DNA of 64,000 bases, from contig NZ_FMHW01000002.1 of NCBI RefSeq assembly GCF_900090325.1, positions 5,333,001 to 5,397,000 on the forward strand. The letters run 5' to 3'. The position numbers were made by a program, and so were the translations under genes. This DNA comes from Micromonospora pallida. Lineage in GTDB: Bacteria; Actinomycetota; Actinomycetes; Mycobacteriales; Micromonosporaceae. The stretch's first letter is position 1. Every line of letters begins with the position of its first letter. Below, in pieces: positions 16,944 through 25,549 of the stretch. The notes beneath the pieces are model-generated. The model saw only the letters and a list, made by a program, of their open reading frames with translations, searched no databases and had not been told where the DNA came from.

Positions 16944-18325
16944 GCGCCGTCCGAAACAAGAGCCGCCCGACCGAGTCCGGCGTCCTCGACGGACAGATGA
17001 TCAACAAGTTCGACCTGGCGCAGGCCGACGCGCTCCCGCCGCGCCAGCAGGCCCTGCTGGCCCGCCGTCGGGCGACGCTCGGCGACATCTACCCGCTCTT
17101 CTACGAGGAGCCGCTCTACCTCGTGCGTGGCTCGGGCACCCGGCTCTACACCGCCGACGGCACCGAGTACCTCGACGTCTACAACAACGTCCAGGCCACC
17201 GGGCACGGCAACCCGCGCATCGCCGAGGCGGTACGCCAGCAACTCCTCACCCTGGCCACCCACACCCGCTACCTACAGGACGGCGTCGTCGACTACGCGG
17301 AGCGGTTCCTGGCCACCCATCCCGACCACCTGGACCACGTGATCTTCTCCAACTCCGGGTCGGAGGCAAACGACCTGGCCATCCGGATCGCCCAGTGGCG
17401 CACCGGAAACCTCGGGGTCGTGGTGACCGAGTCGGCGTACCACGGCAACAGCGCGCTGACGGCGGGCTGCTCACCGGAGAACGGGTCGTCGATGCCGCTG
17501 GCGCCCTGGGTGCGGACGGTGGCCGCACCCGACACCTTCCGGTACGGCGCCGACGCCGGTGCGGTCTTCGCCGAGTCGATCCGGCGGGCGGTCTGGGACC
17601 TGCGGCGGCACGGCATGGGCACGGCGGCGCTGCTGCTGGACTCCATCATGTCGACCGACGGGATCTACCCCGGCGAACCGGGGATGCTCGTCGAGGGCTA
17701 CCAGGCGATCCGCGAGGCCGGCGGCCTGGTCGTGGCCGACGAGGTGCAGCCGGGTCTCGGCCGGACCGGCGACCACTGGTGGGGCTTCCTGCGCCACACC
17801 GACCAGGTCGACATGGTGACCTGCGGCAAGCCGATGGCGGGCGGGATGCCGATGGGATCGCTGGTGCTGCCCGCCGAACTCTCCGACGCCTACGCCGCGA
17901 GCCACCGGTACTTCAACACCTTCGGCGGCAACCCCGTGACGATCGCCGCCGCGGCGGCGGTCATGGACGAGATCGAGTCCCGGGACCTGATGGGCAACGC
18001 CCGCGATCTCGGCGCGTGGTTGACGAAGGAGCTGTCCGGCATCAGCAGTCCGCTCGTCGGTGACGTGCGCGGCGCCGGGCTGTTCATCGGCGTCGAGATG
18101 GTGGCCCACCAGGGCCACCCGGCCGGCGACGTCGCCCGCTACGTGGTCAACGGGCTGCGGGCGGCGCACGTCCTGATCAGCGCGGTCGGCCGGTCCGGTC
18201 AGGTCCTCAAGATCCGGCCACCGCTGGTCTTCGACGAGGAGGACGCCAAGCAGTTCGTCGAGAGCTACCGGACCGTGCTGCGGGACGTCGAGAGCACGGT
18301 CCACAAGCTGGAAGGAGACCGATGA
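16940..18325 (+). CDS. Class III PLP aminotransferase-fold enzyme, probable amino-alcohol-phosphate phospho-lyase
   Basis: A 461-residue fold-type I PLP enzyme. Motifs: YLDVYNNVQATGHGNPRI, IFSNSGSEANDLAIRIAQW (phosphate cup), VVTESAYHGNS, LVVADEVQPGLGRTGDHWWG (PLP Asp) and VTCGKPMAGGMPMG with Schiff-base Lys297, then RYFNTFGGNPVTIAAA. The Asn-rich YNNVQATGHGNP and GKPMxxGxP blocks are those of the AGXT2-like phospho-lyase branch rather than ordinary omega-transaminases. Such enzymes eliminate phosphate and ammonia from O-phosphoethanolamine or phosphohydroxylysine, giving an aldehyde. Overlap with the kinase (ATGA) and with the ABC ATPase (ATGA) shows tight coupling. A plain transaminase cannot be excluded. 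Confidence 0.82.
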   Translation: MSAVRNKSRPTESGVLDGQMINKFDLAQADALPPRQQALLARRRATLGDIYPLFYEEPLYLVRGSGTRLYTADGTEYLDVYNNVQATGHGNPRIAEAVRQQLLTLATHTRYLQDGVVDYAERFLATHPDHLDHVIFSNSGSEANDLAIRIAQWRTGNLGVVVTESAYHGNSALTAGCSPENGSSMPLAPWVRTVAAPDTFRYGADAGAVFAESIRRAVWDLRRHGMGTAALLLDSIMSTDGIYPGEPGMLVEGYQAIREAGGLVVADEVQPGLGRTGDHWWGFLRHTDQVDMVTCGKPMAGGMPMGSLVLPAELSDAYAASHRYFNTFGGNPVTIAAAAAVMDEIESRDLMGNARDLGAWLTKELSGISSPLVGDVRGAGLFIGVEMVAHQGHPAGDVARYVVNGLRAAHVLISAVGRSGQVLKIRPPLVFDEEDAKQFVESYRTVLRDVESTVHKLEGDR

Positions 18326-19059
18326 AAGCCGATGTCCTGGCGGTCACCGGGGTCAGCAAGAACTTCGGGGCGGTCTCGGCGCTCCGTGACATCAACCTGA
18401 CCGTACGGGCGGGTGAGATCGTCGCCCTGCTCGGCGACAACGGTGCCGGCAAGTCGACGCTGATGAACGTCATCTGCGGTTCCGCCACCGCCGACGGCGG
18501 CAGTGTGCTCGTCGACGGTGAACCGCTCACCAACCTGGCCGACGCCCGCCGCCTCGGGGTCGGCGTCGTCTACCAGGACCTGGCGCTCGCGCCGCACCTG
18601 AACCTGGCCGAGAACCTGTTCCTCGGCAACGAGGCCGTCCGCCGGTACGGGCCGGTCCGGGTGCTGCAACGGCAGCGGATGCGCCGGGAGGCCACGGAGG
18701 CCATCGAGCGGCTGGGCATCAGCACCCTGCGCGACGTGACCATGCCGGTCGGCCGGCTCTCCGGGGGCCAGCGTCAGGTGCTGGCCGTCGCGCGGGCGAT
18801 GAAGTGGGCGAAGAACCTGATCCTGCTCGACGAACCGACGGCCGCGCTGGGGCCCAAGCAGGTGGGCATCGTGCTGGATTCGATCACCACGGCCGCGTCC
18901 CACGGGCTGGGCGTGGTGCTGGTGTCCCACGACATTCCGAGCGTGCTGAAAATCGCGGACCGAATCGTGGTGCTCCGCCACGGAACCATTGTCGAGGACC
19001 GTACGCCCGCCGGACTGTCGGTAGCTCAGGTCGTGACCATGATGGTGGGTGACGAGTGA
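18322..19059 (+). CDS. ABC importer ATP-binding protein, CUT2 (ribose/fructose) type
   Basis: Single nucleotide-binding domain of 245 residues: GDNGAGKSTLM (Walker A), VVYQDLALAPHLNLAENL (Q-loop), RLSGGQRQVLAVARAM (signature), LILLDEPTAALG (Walker B) and LVSHDIP (switch His). CUT2 importers often have a fused double ATPase; this half-size form resembles the FrcA kind. It overlaps the PLP enzyme by ATGA and the permease by TGATG, so supply of the substrate is co-translated with the enzymes that handle it. Confidence 0.9.
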   Translation: MKADVLAVTGVSKNFGAVSALRDINLTVRAGEIVALLGDNGAGKSTLMNVICGSATADGGSVLVDGEPLTNLADARRLGVGVVYQDLALAPHLNLAENLFLGNEAVRRYGPVRVLQRQRMRREATEAIERLGISTLRDVTMPVGRLSGGQRQVLAVARAMKWAKNLILLDEPTAALGPKQVGIVLDSITTAASHGLGVVLVSHDIPSVLKIADRIVVLRHGTIVEDRTPAGLSVAQVVTMMVGDE

Positions 19060-20087
19060 TGGCAATTTCCGAAGTCACGAAGATTCCCGGTGGCGGGTTG
19101 GCCGCCAACCGCGACCTCGGCCGAAAACTGATCACCAACCGCGCGATCCAGATCATCGCGGTGGAGATCGTACTGATCGCGGTGTTCTTCTCGCTGTCAC
19201 CCGACGGCGCTTTCCTCAACCAGACGAACCTGCGGGGAATGGCCCTGACGGCGTCCCAGGTGATCCTGCTCGCCGTCGGCCAGGCGGTGCTGATGTCCGC
19301 CGGGCAGATCGACATCTCGCAGGGCGCCGCGGTGATCCTGTCGTCGGTGGTCGCCGGCAAGGTGATGCTCGCCCTCCAGGGTGACTACCCGCTGGCCGTG
19401 GTCGTGCTGCTCGGGCTGGTCGTCTCGATCGCCATCGGCACCCTCATCGGGCTGGCCAACGGCCTGCTCGTCGGGGTGGTGAAGATCAACGCCCTGGTCA
19501 CCACCCTCGGCACGCTCGGGGTGATGACCGGCATCGCGCAGGTCGTCACCGGCGGCGTCAACCTCTCCGGTATGCCGGCGGAACTCTCCAGCGAGTTCGG
19601 TCAGGCGTACCTCGGGGCCCTGCCGCTGCCGATGCTGGCCAGCATGGCGGTCGTCGGGGTGGTCTGGCTGCTGTTCCGGGTCGGCCCCTGGGGCACGCAC
19701 ACCCTGGCGATGGGCTCGAACTTCGGCGCCTCACGTCGGGTCGGCATCGCCACCCTGCGGAACACCCTGGCGATCTTCATCCTGTCGTCGGCGCTCGCCG
19801 GGCTCGCCGGGTTCATCGACCTGTCCCGCTATTCGACGACGAACATCTCCGGGCACCTGAACGACTCGATGGCGGCCATCGCCGCGGCGCTGATCGGCGG
19901 TACCGCACTCACCGGCGGGCGGATCAGTTTCCTGGGCGCCATCTTCGGCGCGTTCCTGGCGATCATCCTGCAATCCGGCCTGGTGATCATCAATCTGTCC
20001 CCGTTCTACCAGACCATCGCGATCGGCCTGATGCTGCTCGTCGCCGTGAGCGTGGACCGCGGTCGAGACCGCCGACGGGACGACTGA
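19059..20087 (+). CDS. ABC importer permease, CUT2 (RbsC-like) type
   Basis: A 342-residue polytopic membrane protein with about nine to ten hydrophobic helices and the family blocks AVLMSAGQIDISQGAAVIL, IGLANGLLVGVVKINALVTT and GLAGFIDLSRYS, ending in an Arg/Asp-rich cytosolic tail. ATG 19059 overlaps the ATPase stop as TGATG; a GTG three bases earlier is possible. It forms the channel for the ATPase upstream and the lipoprotein downstream. Confidence 0.9.
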   Translation: MAISEVTKIPGGGLAANRDLGRKLITNRAIQIIAVEIVLIAVFFSLSPDGAFLNQTNLRGMALTASQVILLAVGQAVLMSAGQIDISQGAAVILSSVVAGKVMLALQGDYPLAVVVLLGLVVSIAIGTLIGLANGLLVGVVKINALVTTLGTLGVMTGIAQVVTGGVNLSGMPAELSSEFGQAYLGALPLPMLASMAVVGVVWLLFRVGPWGTHTLAMGSNFGASRRVGIATLRNTLAIFILSSALAGLAGFIDLSRYSTTNISGHLNDSMAAIAAALIGGTALTGGRISFLGAIFGAFLAIILQSGLVIINLSPFYQTIAIGLMLLVAVSVDRGRDRRRDD

Positions 20088-20125
20088 ACAAACCGCTGTC
20101 CGCCCTGCCACCGCCAGCCCTGCCC

Positions 20126-20155
20126 GCGTCAGTTCTAGCTGCGTCAGTTCTAGCT
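20126..20155 (+). repeat. Exact 15-bp tandem duplication before the binding-protein gene
   Basis: GCGTCAGTTCTAGCT occurs twice without a gap, ending just before the AAGGAGC ribosome site. Each unit contains the near-palindromic TTCTAGCT and is AT-richer than the flanks. It may be an internal operator, promoter part or a recent duplication. Confidence 0.6.
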
Positions 20156-20167
20156 CAAGGAGCATCA

Positions 20168-21175
20168 ATGCGCTTGTCTCCCCAGCGCCGCGCGTTCCTC
20201 GCGGCCTCCACAGCGGTCACCCTGGGTTTCGGCCTCGCGGCGTGTTCGTCCAGCAGCAAGGCGGGGTCGCCGGACGGGACCCCCACCGTCGCCATGGTCA
20301 CGCCGGAGAGCACCGGCGAGTTCTACGGCGCCATGTACTGCGGCGCGAAGGCCGCCGCGAAGGAGCAGGGCGTCGACCTGAAGATCCAGGGCACCCCCGA
20401 GGTGACGGTCGACGCCGAGATGCAGGTGTTGCAGTCCGTCCTGGCGACCGAGCCCGACGGCCTGCTGCTCACCGTCTGGGACAACAACGCCTTCAACCAG
20501 ACGCTGAAGCCCTACACCTCCACCGGCAAGCCGCTGGTGATGCCCGACTCGTACCTCTCCGACGACAGCCAGGTGCAGAGCATCCGTACCGACTCGTACA
20601 AGTCGTCGTACGACGCCGCGCTGAAGGTCGTCGAGGACTTCAAGGTCGCGTCCGGCAAGGTCCTCATCGTCACCGACGCCCCGGGCAACGCGATCCAGAC
20701 CGCGCGGGCCGAGGGCTTCCGCGACGCGATCAAGACGAAGGCGGGTCTGGAGGTGCTGGAGTTCCAGTACGTCGGGGGCGACGCGGCGAAGGCGTCCCAG
20801 GCGGTCAGCTCGGCCCGGTCCGCGAACAAGGACCTCGCCCTGGTGTTCAGCACCAACATCGGCGCGGGCACCGGCTCCGCCAACGGCATCGGCGACGCCA
20901 GGGACTCGATCGTGCACGTCGGGTACGACACCTCCTCCGCCCAGGTCGAGGAACTCAAGGGCAACGGCTACGACGCGCTCATCGCGCAGAGCCCGTACAA
21001 GATGGGCTACGAGTCGACCACGCTGATCTCGCAGCTCGTCAAGGGCGAGAAGAAGGCGGCCGACATCACCGAGAAGACCGTCTACTCGCCCTGGGCGCTG
21101 GTCACCGCCGCCAACGTCGGTACCGCTGACATCGCGCCGTACCTCTACACCACGGACTGCAGCAAGGTCAGTTGA
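20168..21175 (+). CDS. Periplasmic-binding-protein-like lipoprotein of the CUT2 importer
   Basis: A 335-residue substrate-binding lipoprotein. It begins MRLSPQRRAFLAASTAV, a possible Tat-type leader, with lipobox LAAC and a Ser-rich linker. The mature part is a type 1 periplasmic-binding fold: TVAMVTPESTGEFYGAMYCG, PDGLLLTVWDNNAFN, KVLIVTDAPGNAIQTARAEG, LALVFSTNIGAGTG and AQSPYKMGYES. Ligands of this family are sugars, sugar alcohols, ethanolamine-like and autoinducer compounds, so the substrate is open. An AAGGAGC ribosome site lies 5 nt before the ATG. It follows the permease after an 80-bp gap that carries the 15-bp repeat. Confidence 0.9.
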   Translation: MRLSPQRRAFLAASTAVTLGFGLAACSSSSKAGSPDGTPTVAMVTPESTGEFYGAMYCGAKAAAKEQGVDLKIQGTPEVTVDAEMQVLQSVLATEPDGLLLTVWDNNAFNQTLKPYTSTGKPLVMPDSYLSDDSQVQSIRTDSYKSSYDAALKVVEDFKVASGKVLIVTDAPGNAIQTARAEGFRDAIKTKAGLEVLEFQYVGGDAAKASQAVSSARSANKDLALVFSTNIGAGTGSANGIGDARDSIVHVGYDTSSAQVEELKGNGYDALIAQSPYKMGYESTTLISQLVKGEKKAADITEKTVYSPWALVTAANVGTADIAPYLYTTDCSKVS

Positions 21176-21241
21176 TCCCCCGGCCGGGGCGGAGGCGCTG
21201 TCCTCCGCCCCGGCCCACCGAAACCACAGGGTGCCTCCGAC

Positions 21242-23209
21242 ATGACAGAGCGAACGAATGCGCGGCCGACCGCCGTGTGGTCCGCCGCCGACTCCCTGCG
21301 CCGCATCGCCACGGTCGACCGCCACGGGCCGCGCCTCGGGTCGGTTCCGGTGCTGTCGCCGGAGTTGCCGGCCGACGCCGTCCGGCTCGACCGGGAACGG
21401 GCCGCCGGCCGGGTACGCGGCCCGTGGCACGGTGTGCCGTACACGATCAAGGACAGCTTCGCTGCGCGGGGCCTGCCGGTCGCCGCCGGCTCGCCCGCCT
21501 TCGCCCAACTCGTCGCCGACCGGGACGCCGTGGTCGTGGCCCGGCTCCGGGCCGCCGGCGCGCTGCTGGTCGGCCGGACCGCCATGCCGCCGATGGCCAT
21601 CGGCGGTGGCCAGGCGGGTCTGTACGGCCGGGTGCGCAGCCCCTACAACCCGGAGTACCTCGCCGCGGCCTGGCACTCCGGATCCTCGATCGGCTCCGCC
21701 GTCTCAGTGGCGGCCGGGATCGCCGAGTTCGGCATCGGCGAGGAGACCGTGTCGTCCGGGCGGTCCCCGGCGTCGAACAACGGCCTGGTCGCGTACACCC
21801 CGTCCTGGGGAGTGGTGCCCAGCGCGGGCAACTGGCCGCTCCATCCGTACCGGGACGTGGTCGTCCCGCACACCAGAACGGTGGCCGACCAGCGGCGACT
21901 GCTGAGCGTCCTCGCCGGCCCGGACGACCGGGACGTGTGGCAGCGGCAGCGGGCGCTCGACATGTCGACCGCCCACCGGGTGGCGGCGGCGCTGCGCGAC
22001 GGCACCGGTGAGCGCGTGTCTCTCGCCGGCCGGCGGCTCGGTGTGCCGAGGCTGTACGTGGGCGAGCCGTACGCCGACGTCGTACCGGTCGCCCTGCGAC
22101 CGTCCATCGCGGAGCTGTGGTCGGCGACCTGCACCGCGCTCACCGAGGCCGGCGCCGAACTCGTCGCCGTCGACTTCCCGCTGGTCGAGGCGTACGAGGG
22201 CCGCTCGGCCCGGCACCGCGACCTGACCGCCGCCGGTTACCTGCCGGCGGAGTGGACCGCGTTCGAGCTGGGGCCGTTGATGACCTGGGCCTGGCAGTCC
22301 TTCCTCGACGACTACACCGACTCCGGCCTGCGGCTGGCCGACATCTCCCCGTACGCGGTCCGCCCCGACCCGCCGTTCGCGGTCGACGCCATCGAGAACG
22401 GCCGGCTGCACCCGGGCCGGGACGTGTTCGACTTCGCCGCGATCCTGCGCTCCGCGCCCCCGGCTCCCGAGGTGGTGTCGGCGCAGGTCGAGCAGGCGAT
22501 GACCGGCCTGGCGGCGGGACGGCGCGACCGGTACGAACGCTGGCTCGACGAACTGGGCCTGGACGGACTCGTCTTCCCGGCCAACAGCGACATCGGGCCG
22601 TACGACTGCGACGTGAACCCGTCGTCCGCGCGGCTCGCCTGGGCGGACGGGGCGGTCTTCTCGACCACCAACCACGTGCTCCGGAGGTTCGGCATCCCGA
22701 GCGTCACCGTGCCGATGGGGCTCACTGCCGACCTCGGCATGCCCGTGGGGCTGACCCTCTGCGGCCGGGCCTACGACGACGTGCGGCTGCTCGACCTCGC
22801 CGAGCAGATCGAAGCCGTACTGCCGCCCCGACCGGCCGCGCCACTGCCGCCGACCGCGCCGCTGCCCTCCACCGCGGTGACCCCGCCCGCCGGAGAGGTC
22901 GTCGCGGCAGCGGCCGACCCGAACGTCGGTGCGGCGGCCGACCTGAAGGTCGACGCCCGCGTCCGCGCCGACGGGGCCGTCGACGTCCGGATCCGTACCG
23001 GCCTGCCCTCGGGGACCACCGGAATCGTCGAGCTGGCCGGCCTGCGGCTCGTCGTCCCGGCCGGGGACCACCAGCTCGACGTCGTGCTGGACCGGGCCCT
23101 CCGTGCTGAGGGGGCCGTCGACGTCCTGGTGGTCCTGTCGGTCGTCGATACCGCCGGCCAACTCACCGGGGTCGCCTTCGCCGAAGCGCCCTTCACCCGC
23201 CCGCTCTGA
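21242..23209 (+). CDS. Divergent amidase-signature hydrolase with C-terminal extension
   Basis: A 655-residue amidase-signature enzyme. The triad is recognisable but in unusual settings: Lys in PYTIKDSFAARG, cis-Ser in WHSGSSIGSAVSVAAG (normally GGSSGGSA), and nucleophile Ser in EETVSSGRSPASNNG (normally TDTGGSIRxPA). After the usual end near residue 525, a Pro/Ala linker leads to about 100 extra residues (VDARVRADGAVDVRIRTGL and AGLRLVVPAGDHQLDVVLD) that look like a beta-sandwich. It probably cleaves an amide or ureide in the pathway. The start ATG follows a 66-nt gap. Two more family members lie just downstream, implying stepwise hydrolysis. Confidence 0.8.
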   Translation: MTERTNARPTAVWSAADSLRRIATVDRHGPRLGSVPVLSPELPADAVRLDRERAAGRVRGPWHGVPYTIKDSFAARGLPVAAGSPAFAQLVADRDAVVVARLRAAGALLVGRTAMPPMAIGGGQAGLYGRVRSPYNPEYLAAAWHSGSSIGSAVSVAAGIAEFGIGEETVSSGRSPASNNGLVAYTPSWGVVPSAGNWPLHPYRDVVVPHTRTVADQRRLLSVLAGPDDRDVWQRQRALDMSTAHRVAAALRDGTGERVSLAGRRLGVPRLYVGEPYADVVPVALRPSIAELWSATCTALTEAGAELVAVDFPLVEAYEGRSARHRDLTAAGYLPAEWTAFELGPLMTWAWQSFLDDYTDSGLRLADISPYAVRPDPPFAVDAIENGRLHPGRDVFDFAAILRSAPPAPEVVSAQVEQAMTGLAAGRRDRYERWLDELGLDGLVFPANSDIGPYDCDVNPSSARLAWADGAVFSTTNHVLRRFGIPSVTVPMGLTADLGMPVGLTLCGRAYDDVRLLDLAEQIEAVLPPRPAAPLPPTAPLPSTAVTPPAGEVVAAAADPNVGAAADLKVDARVRADGAVDVRIRTGLPSGTTGIVELAGLRLVVPAGDHQLDVVLDRALRAEGAVDVLVVLSVVDTAGQLTGVAFAEAPFTRPL

Positions 23210-23238
23210 CCACCAGTCCACCCGAATCGGAGTTTCCC

Positions 23239-24672
23239 ATGACCTCGACGCTTGACCCGTTGACCAGCACCGACGTACCGCTGCACTGGTGGAGCGCCGT
23301 CGCGCTCCGCGACGCCATGGTGGCCGGCGACCTGTCGGCGGTCGAGGTGATGAACGCGTTCTACGACCGCATCGAGGAACTCAATGCGGAGGTCAACGTC
23401 ATCGTGCACCGGCTCCCCCGGGCCGAGTGCGTGAAGCTGGCGGAGGAGGCCGACCGGGCACGTGCCCGGGGCGACGAACTCGGGGTCCTGCACGGCCTGC
23501 CGACCGCCGTCAAGGATCTGGTCGACGTCGCCGGGATGCCCACCTCCCGGGGGTCGCGCCGGTTCGCCAACGGTGGCCCGGCCACCACCGACGCCCCGCA
23601 CGTGGCCCACATGCGCGCCGCCGGCGCGCTGATCATCGGCAAGACGAACTCGCCGGAGTTCGGGGTCGGCACGGTGACGTTCAACGACGTGTTCGGAGTG
23701 ACCCGTAACCCCTGGGACCTGACCCGGCACGCCGGCGGATCCAGCGGTGGCGCGGCGGCCGTGGCGGCGGGGATGCTGCCGATCTGCGACGGCTCGGACT
23801 CGGGCGGCAGCCTGCGCTACCCGGCCGCCTTCTGCAACATCGTGGGGCTGCGGACCACCCCCGGCCTGGTGCCGGCGGTCTCCGCGGGCACCTCGTGGTC
23901 GCCGCACTCGGTCAACGGGCCGATGGCACGTACCTGCGCGGACACCGCCCTCACGTTGGCCGGCATGTCCGGGCGACACCGGCTCGCCCCGCTGTCGAAC
24001 CTGCGGGCCGAGCCGGCGGGGGTTCCGACGCCCGACCGGGCCCCCCGGGTCGGCTGGAGCACCGACCTCGGCGGGCTGCCCGTCACCGGGGAGGTCGCCA
24101 CCGCGTTGGCACAGGCCCGCGCGCGGCTCGAGGCGGCCGGGGTGGAGGTCGTCGACGTCGACCTCGACACGGACGGCCTGGACCGCTGCTGGCAGGTGAT
24201 CGAGATGTTCGGCTGGTTCACCCTGCTGGGCCGGCACCCGATCGAGCACCCCGAGCTGTACCGGGACGACTTCGTGGTCAACGTGACCGAGGCCGCCGGC
24301 TACACCACCACCGACCTCGCCGACGCCCTGCACCGCCGGTACGCCGCGTTCGAGCAGATGGCCCGGGTGCTCGACGGGCTCGACGGCCTGATCACCCCGA
24401 GCGCTCCCGTGGTGGCGCCGAACGCCGACCTGCCGTGGGTGCCCGAGATCGACGGCACCACCTTCGACCGGTACTTCCTCTGGCAGCGGATGGCGTGCCG
24501 GCTGGTGCCGTCGGCGCATCCGGTGCTGGCCATGGGCGCGGGGTTCGACCCGCAGGGACTGCCGGTGGGCCTCCAGGTGGTGGGGCACCACGGCGCGGAC
24601 GGCGCGCTGCTCACGCTCGGCGAGCGGCTCGAACCGGCGCTCGGGGTCGCCGGCCTGCATCCGCGAATCTGA
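23239..24672 (+). CDS. Amidase (amidase-signature family)
   Basis: A 477-residue amidase with canonical motifs: [20 protein letters not shown] (Lys), [19 protein letters not shown] (cis-Ser) and [20 protein letters not shown] (nucleophile Ser). [10 protein letters not shown] closes the core. It hydrolyses an amide to acid plus ammonia or amine. It is 29 nt behind the divergent paralogue and ahead of the regulator, within the same cluster. The substrate is not defined by sequence. Confidence 0.9.
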   Translation: MTSTLDPLTSTDVPLHWWSAVALRDAMVAGDLSAVEVMNAFYDRIEELNAEVNVIVHRLPRAECVKLAEEADRARARGDELGVLHGLPTAVKDLVDVAGMPTSRGSRRFANGGPATTDAPHVAHMRAAGALIIGKTNSPEFGVGTVTFNDVFGVTRNPWDLTRHAGGSSGGAAAVAAGMLPICDGSDSGGSLRYPAAFCNIVGLRTTPGLVPAVSAGTSWSPHSVNGPMARTCADTALTLAGMSGRHRLAPLSNLRAEPAGVPTPDRAPRVGWSTDLGGLPVTGEVATALAQARARLEAAGVEVVDVDLDTDGLDRCWQVIEMFGWFTLLGRHPIEHPELYRDDFVVNVTEAAGYTTTDLADALHRRYAAFEQMARVLDGLDGLITPSAPVVAPNADLPWVPEIDGTTFDRYFLWQRMACRLVPSAHPVLAMGAGFDPQGLPVGLQVVGHHGADGALLTLGERLEPALGVAGLHPRI

Positions 24673-24766
24673 GCCCATCATGGGGACGGACAGCCCGCCG
24701 GTCGGCATCCGACGACAGCGATCGGCGGCCGGGGAGTATCGACGGAAGAGCGGAGAACGACGGCCA

Positions 24767-25549
24767 GTGGGGGAGAACAACCAGACGCGGCGCCGCCGCC
24801 GGATCCTCGAACTGCTCAAGGAGCACGGCCGGCTGGAGGTCGTGGCCCTGAGCCAGCAACTCGGCGTCACCGAACTGACGGTCCGCCGGGACATCGAGTA
24901 CCTGGACTCGGCCGGCGTCGCCCGCCGGGTGTTCGGCGGGGTCGAGGTCAACTCCGGACGCAGCTTCGAGCCGCCGTTCGCCTTCCGCCTGGAGACCAAC
25001 CGGGCGGGCAAGGAGGCGATCGCGCGGGCCGTGGTGGACCGGATCTCGCGCGGCTCCAACGTGGCGATCGACTTCGGGACCAAGACGTACTTCGTCGCGC
25101 AGGAGATCCGTCGCCGCCGGCTCCAGATCTTGGCCGCGCCGACCAGCATGCAGGTGGCGGACGTGCTCGGGCAGGACCCCGACATCCACGTGTTGTGGCC
25201 CGGTGGGGAACTCAAGCCGATCGAGCTGAGCCTCTTCGGTTCGGTGACCGAGCGGTTCTTCCGCGAACGCCGCTGGGATGTCGCCGTGGTGGGCGTTGCC
25301 GGGGTGAACATCGAACAGGACGCGTTCAGCGACTACAGCCAGACGGACGCCCACGTCAAGGCGGCCATGGTGGAGGCGGCCGACACGGTCGTCCTCCTCG
25401 CGGAGAGTCGGCACCTCGACGCGCCGTCGTTCGCCCCGGTGTGCCGGCTGGCGTCCGCCGACGTCGTGGTGACCGACGCCACCGGGCCACACAAGGTCCT
25501 GGACGCTCTGGAACGCAAGGGAATCGAGGTCGTACGTGCCACCGAGTAA
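24767..25549 (+). CDS. DeoR-family transcriptional regulator
   Basis: A 260-residue regulator. Residues about 8-55 form the DeoR winged helix: RRILELLKEHGRLEVVALSQ and ELTVRRDIEYLDSAGVARRV. The rest is a DeoR sensor of the phosphosugar-isomerase fold (GSNVAIDFGTKTYF, LAAPTSMQVADVLG, VAVVGVAGVNIEQDA). Such sensors commonly bind phosphorylated intermediates, so the kinase product of this cluster is a plausible inducer. GTG 24767 places the HTH at the N-terminus; an upstream in-frame ATG at 24680 would add 29 poorly conserved residues. Its stop lies inside the allophanate hydrolase gene. Candidate operators are the TTTCGATCA sites before the cluster. Confidence 0.87.
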   Translation: MGENNQTRRRRRILELLKEHGRLEVVALSQQLGVTELTVRRDIEYLDSAGVARRVFGGVEVNSGRSFEPPFAFRLETNRAGKEAIARAVVDRISRGSNVAIDFGTKTYFVAQEIRRRRLQILAAPTSMQVADVLGQDPDIHVLWPGGELKPIELSLFGSVTERFFRERRWDVAVVGVAGVNIEQDAFSDYSQTDAHVKAAMVEAADTVVLLAESRHLDAPSFAPVCRLASADVVVTDATGPHKVLDALERKGIEVVRATE

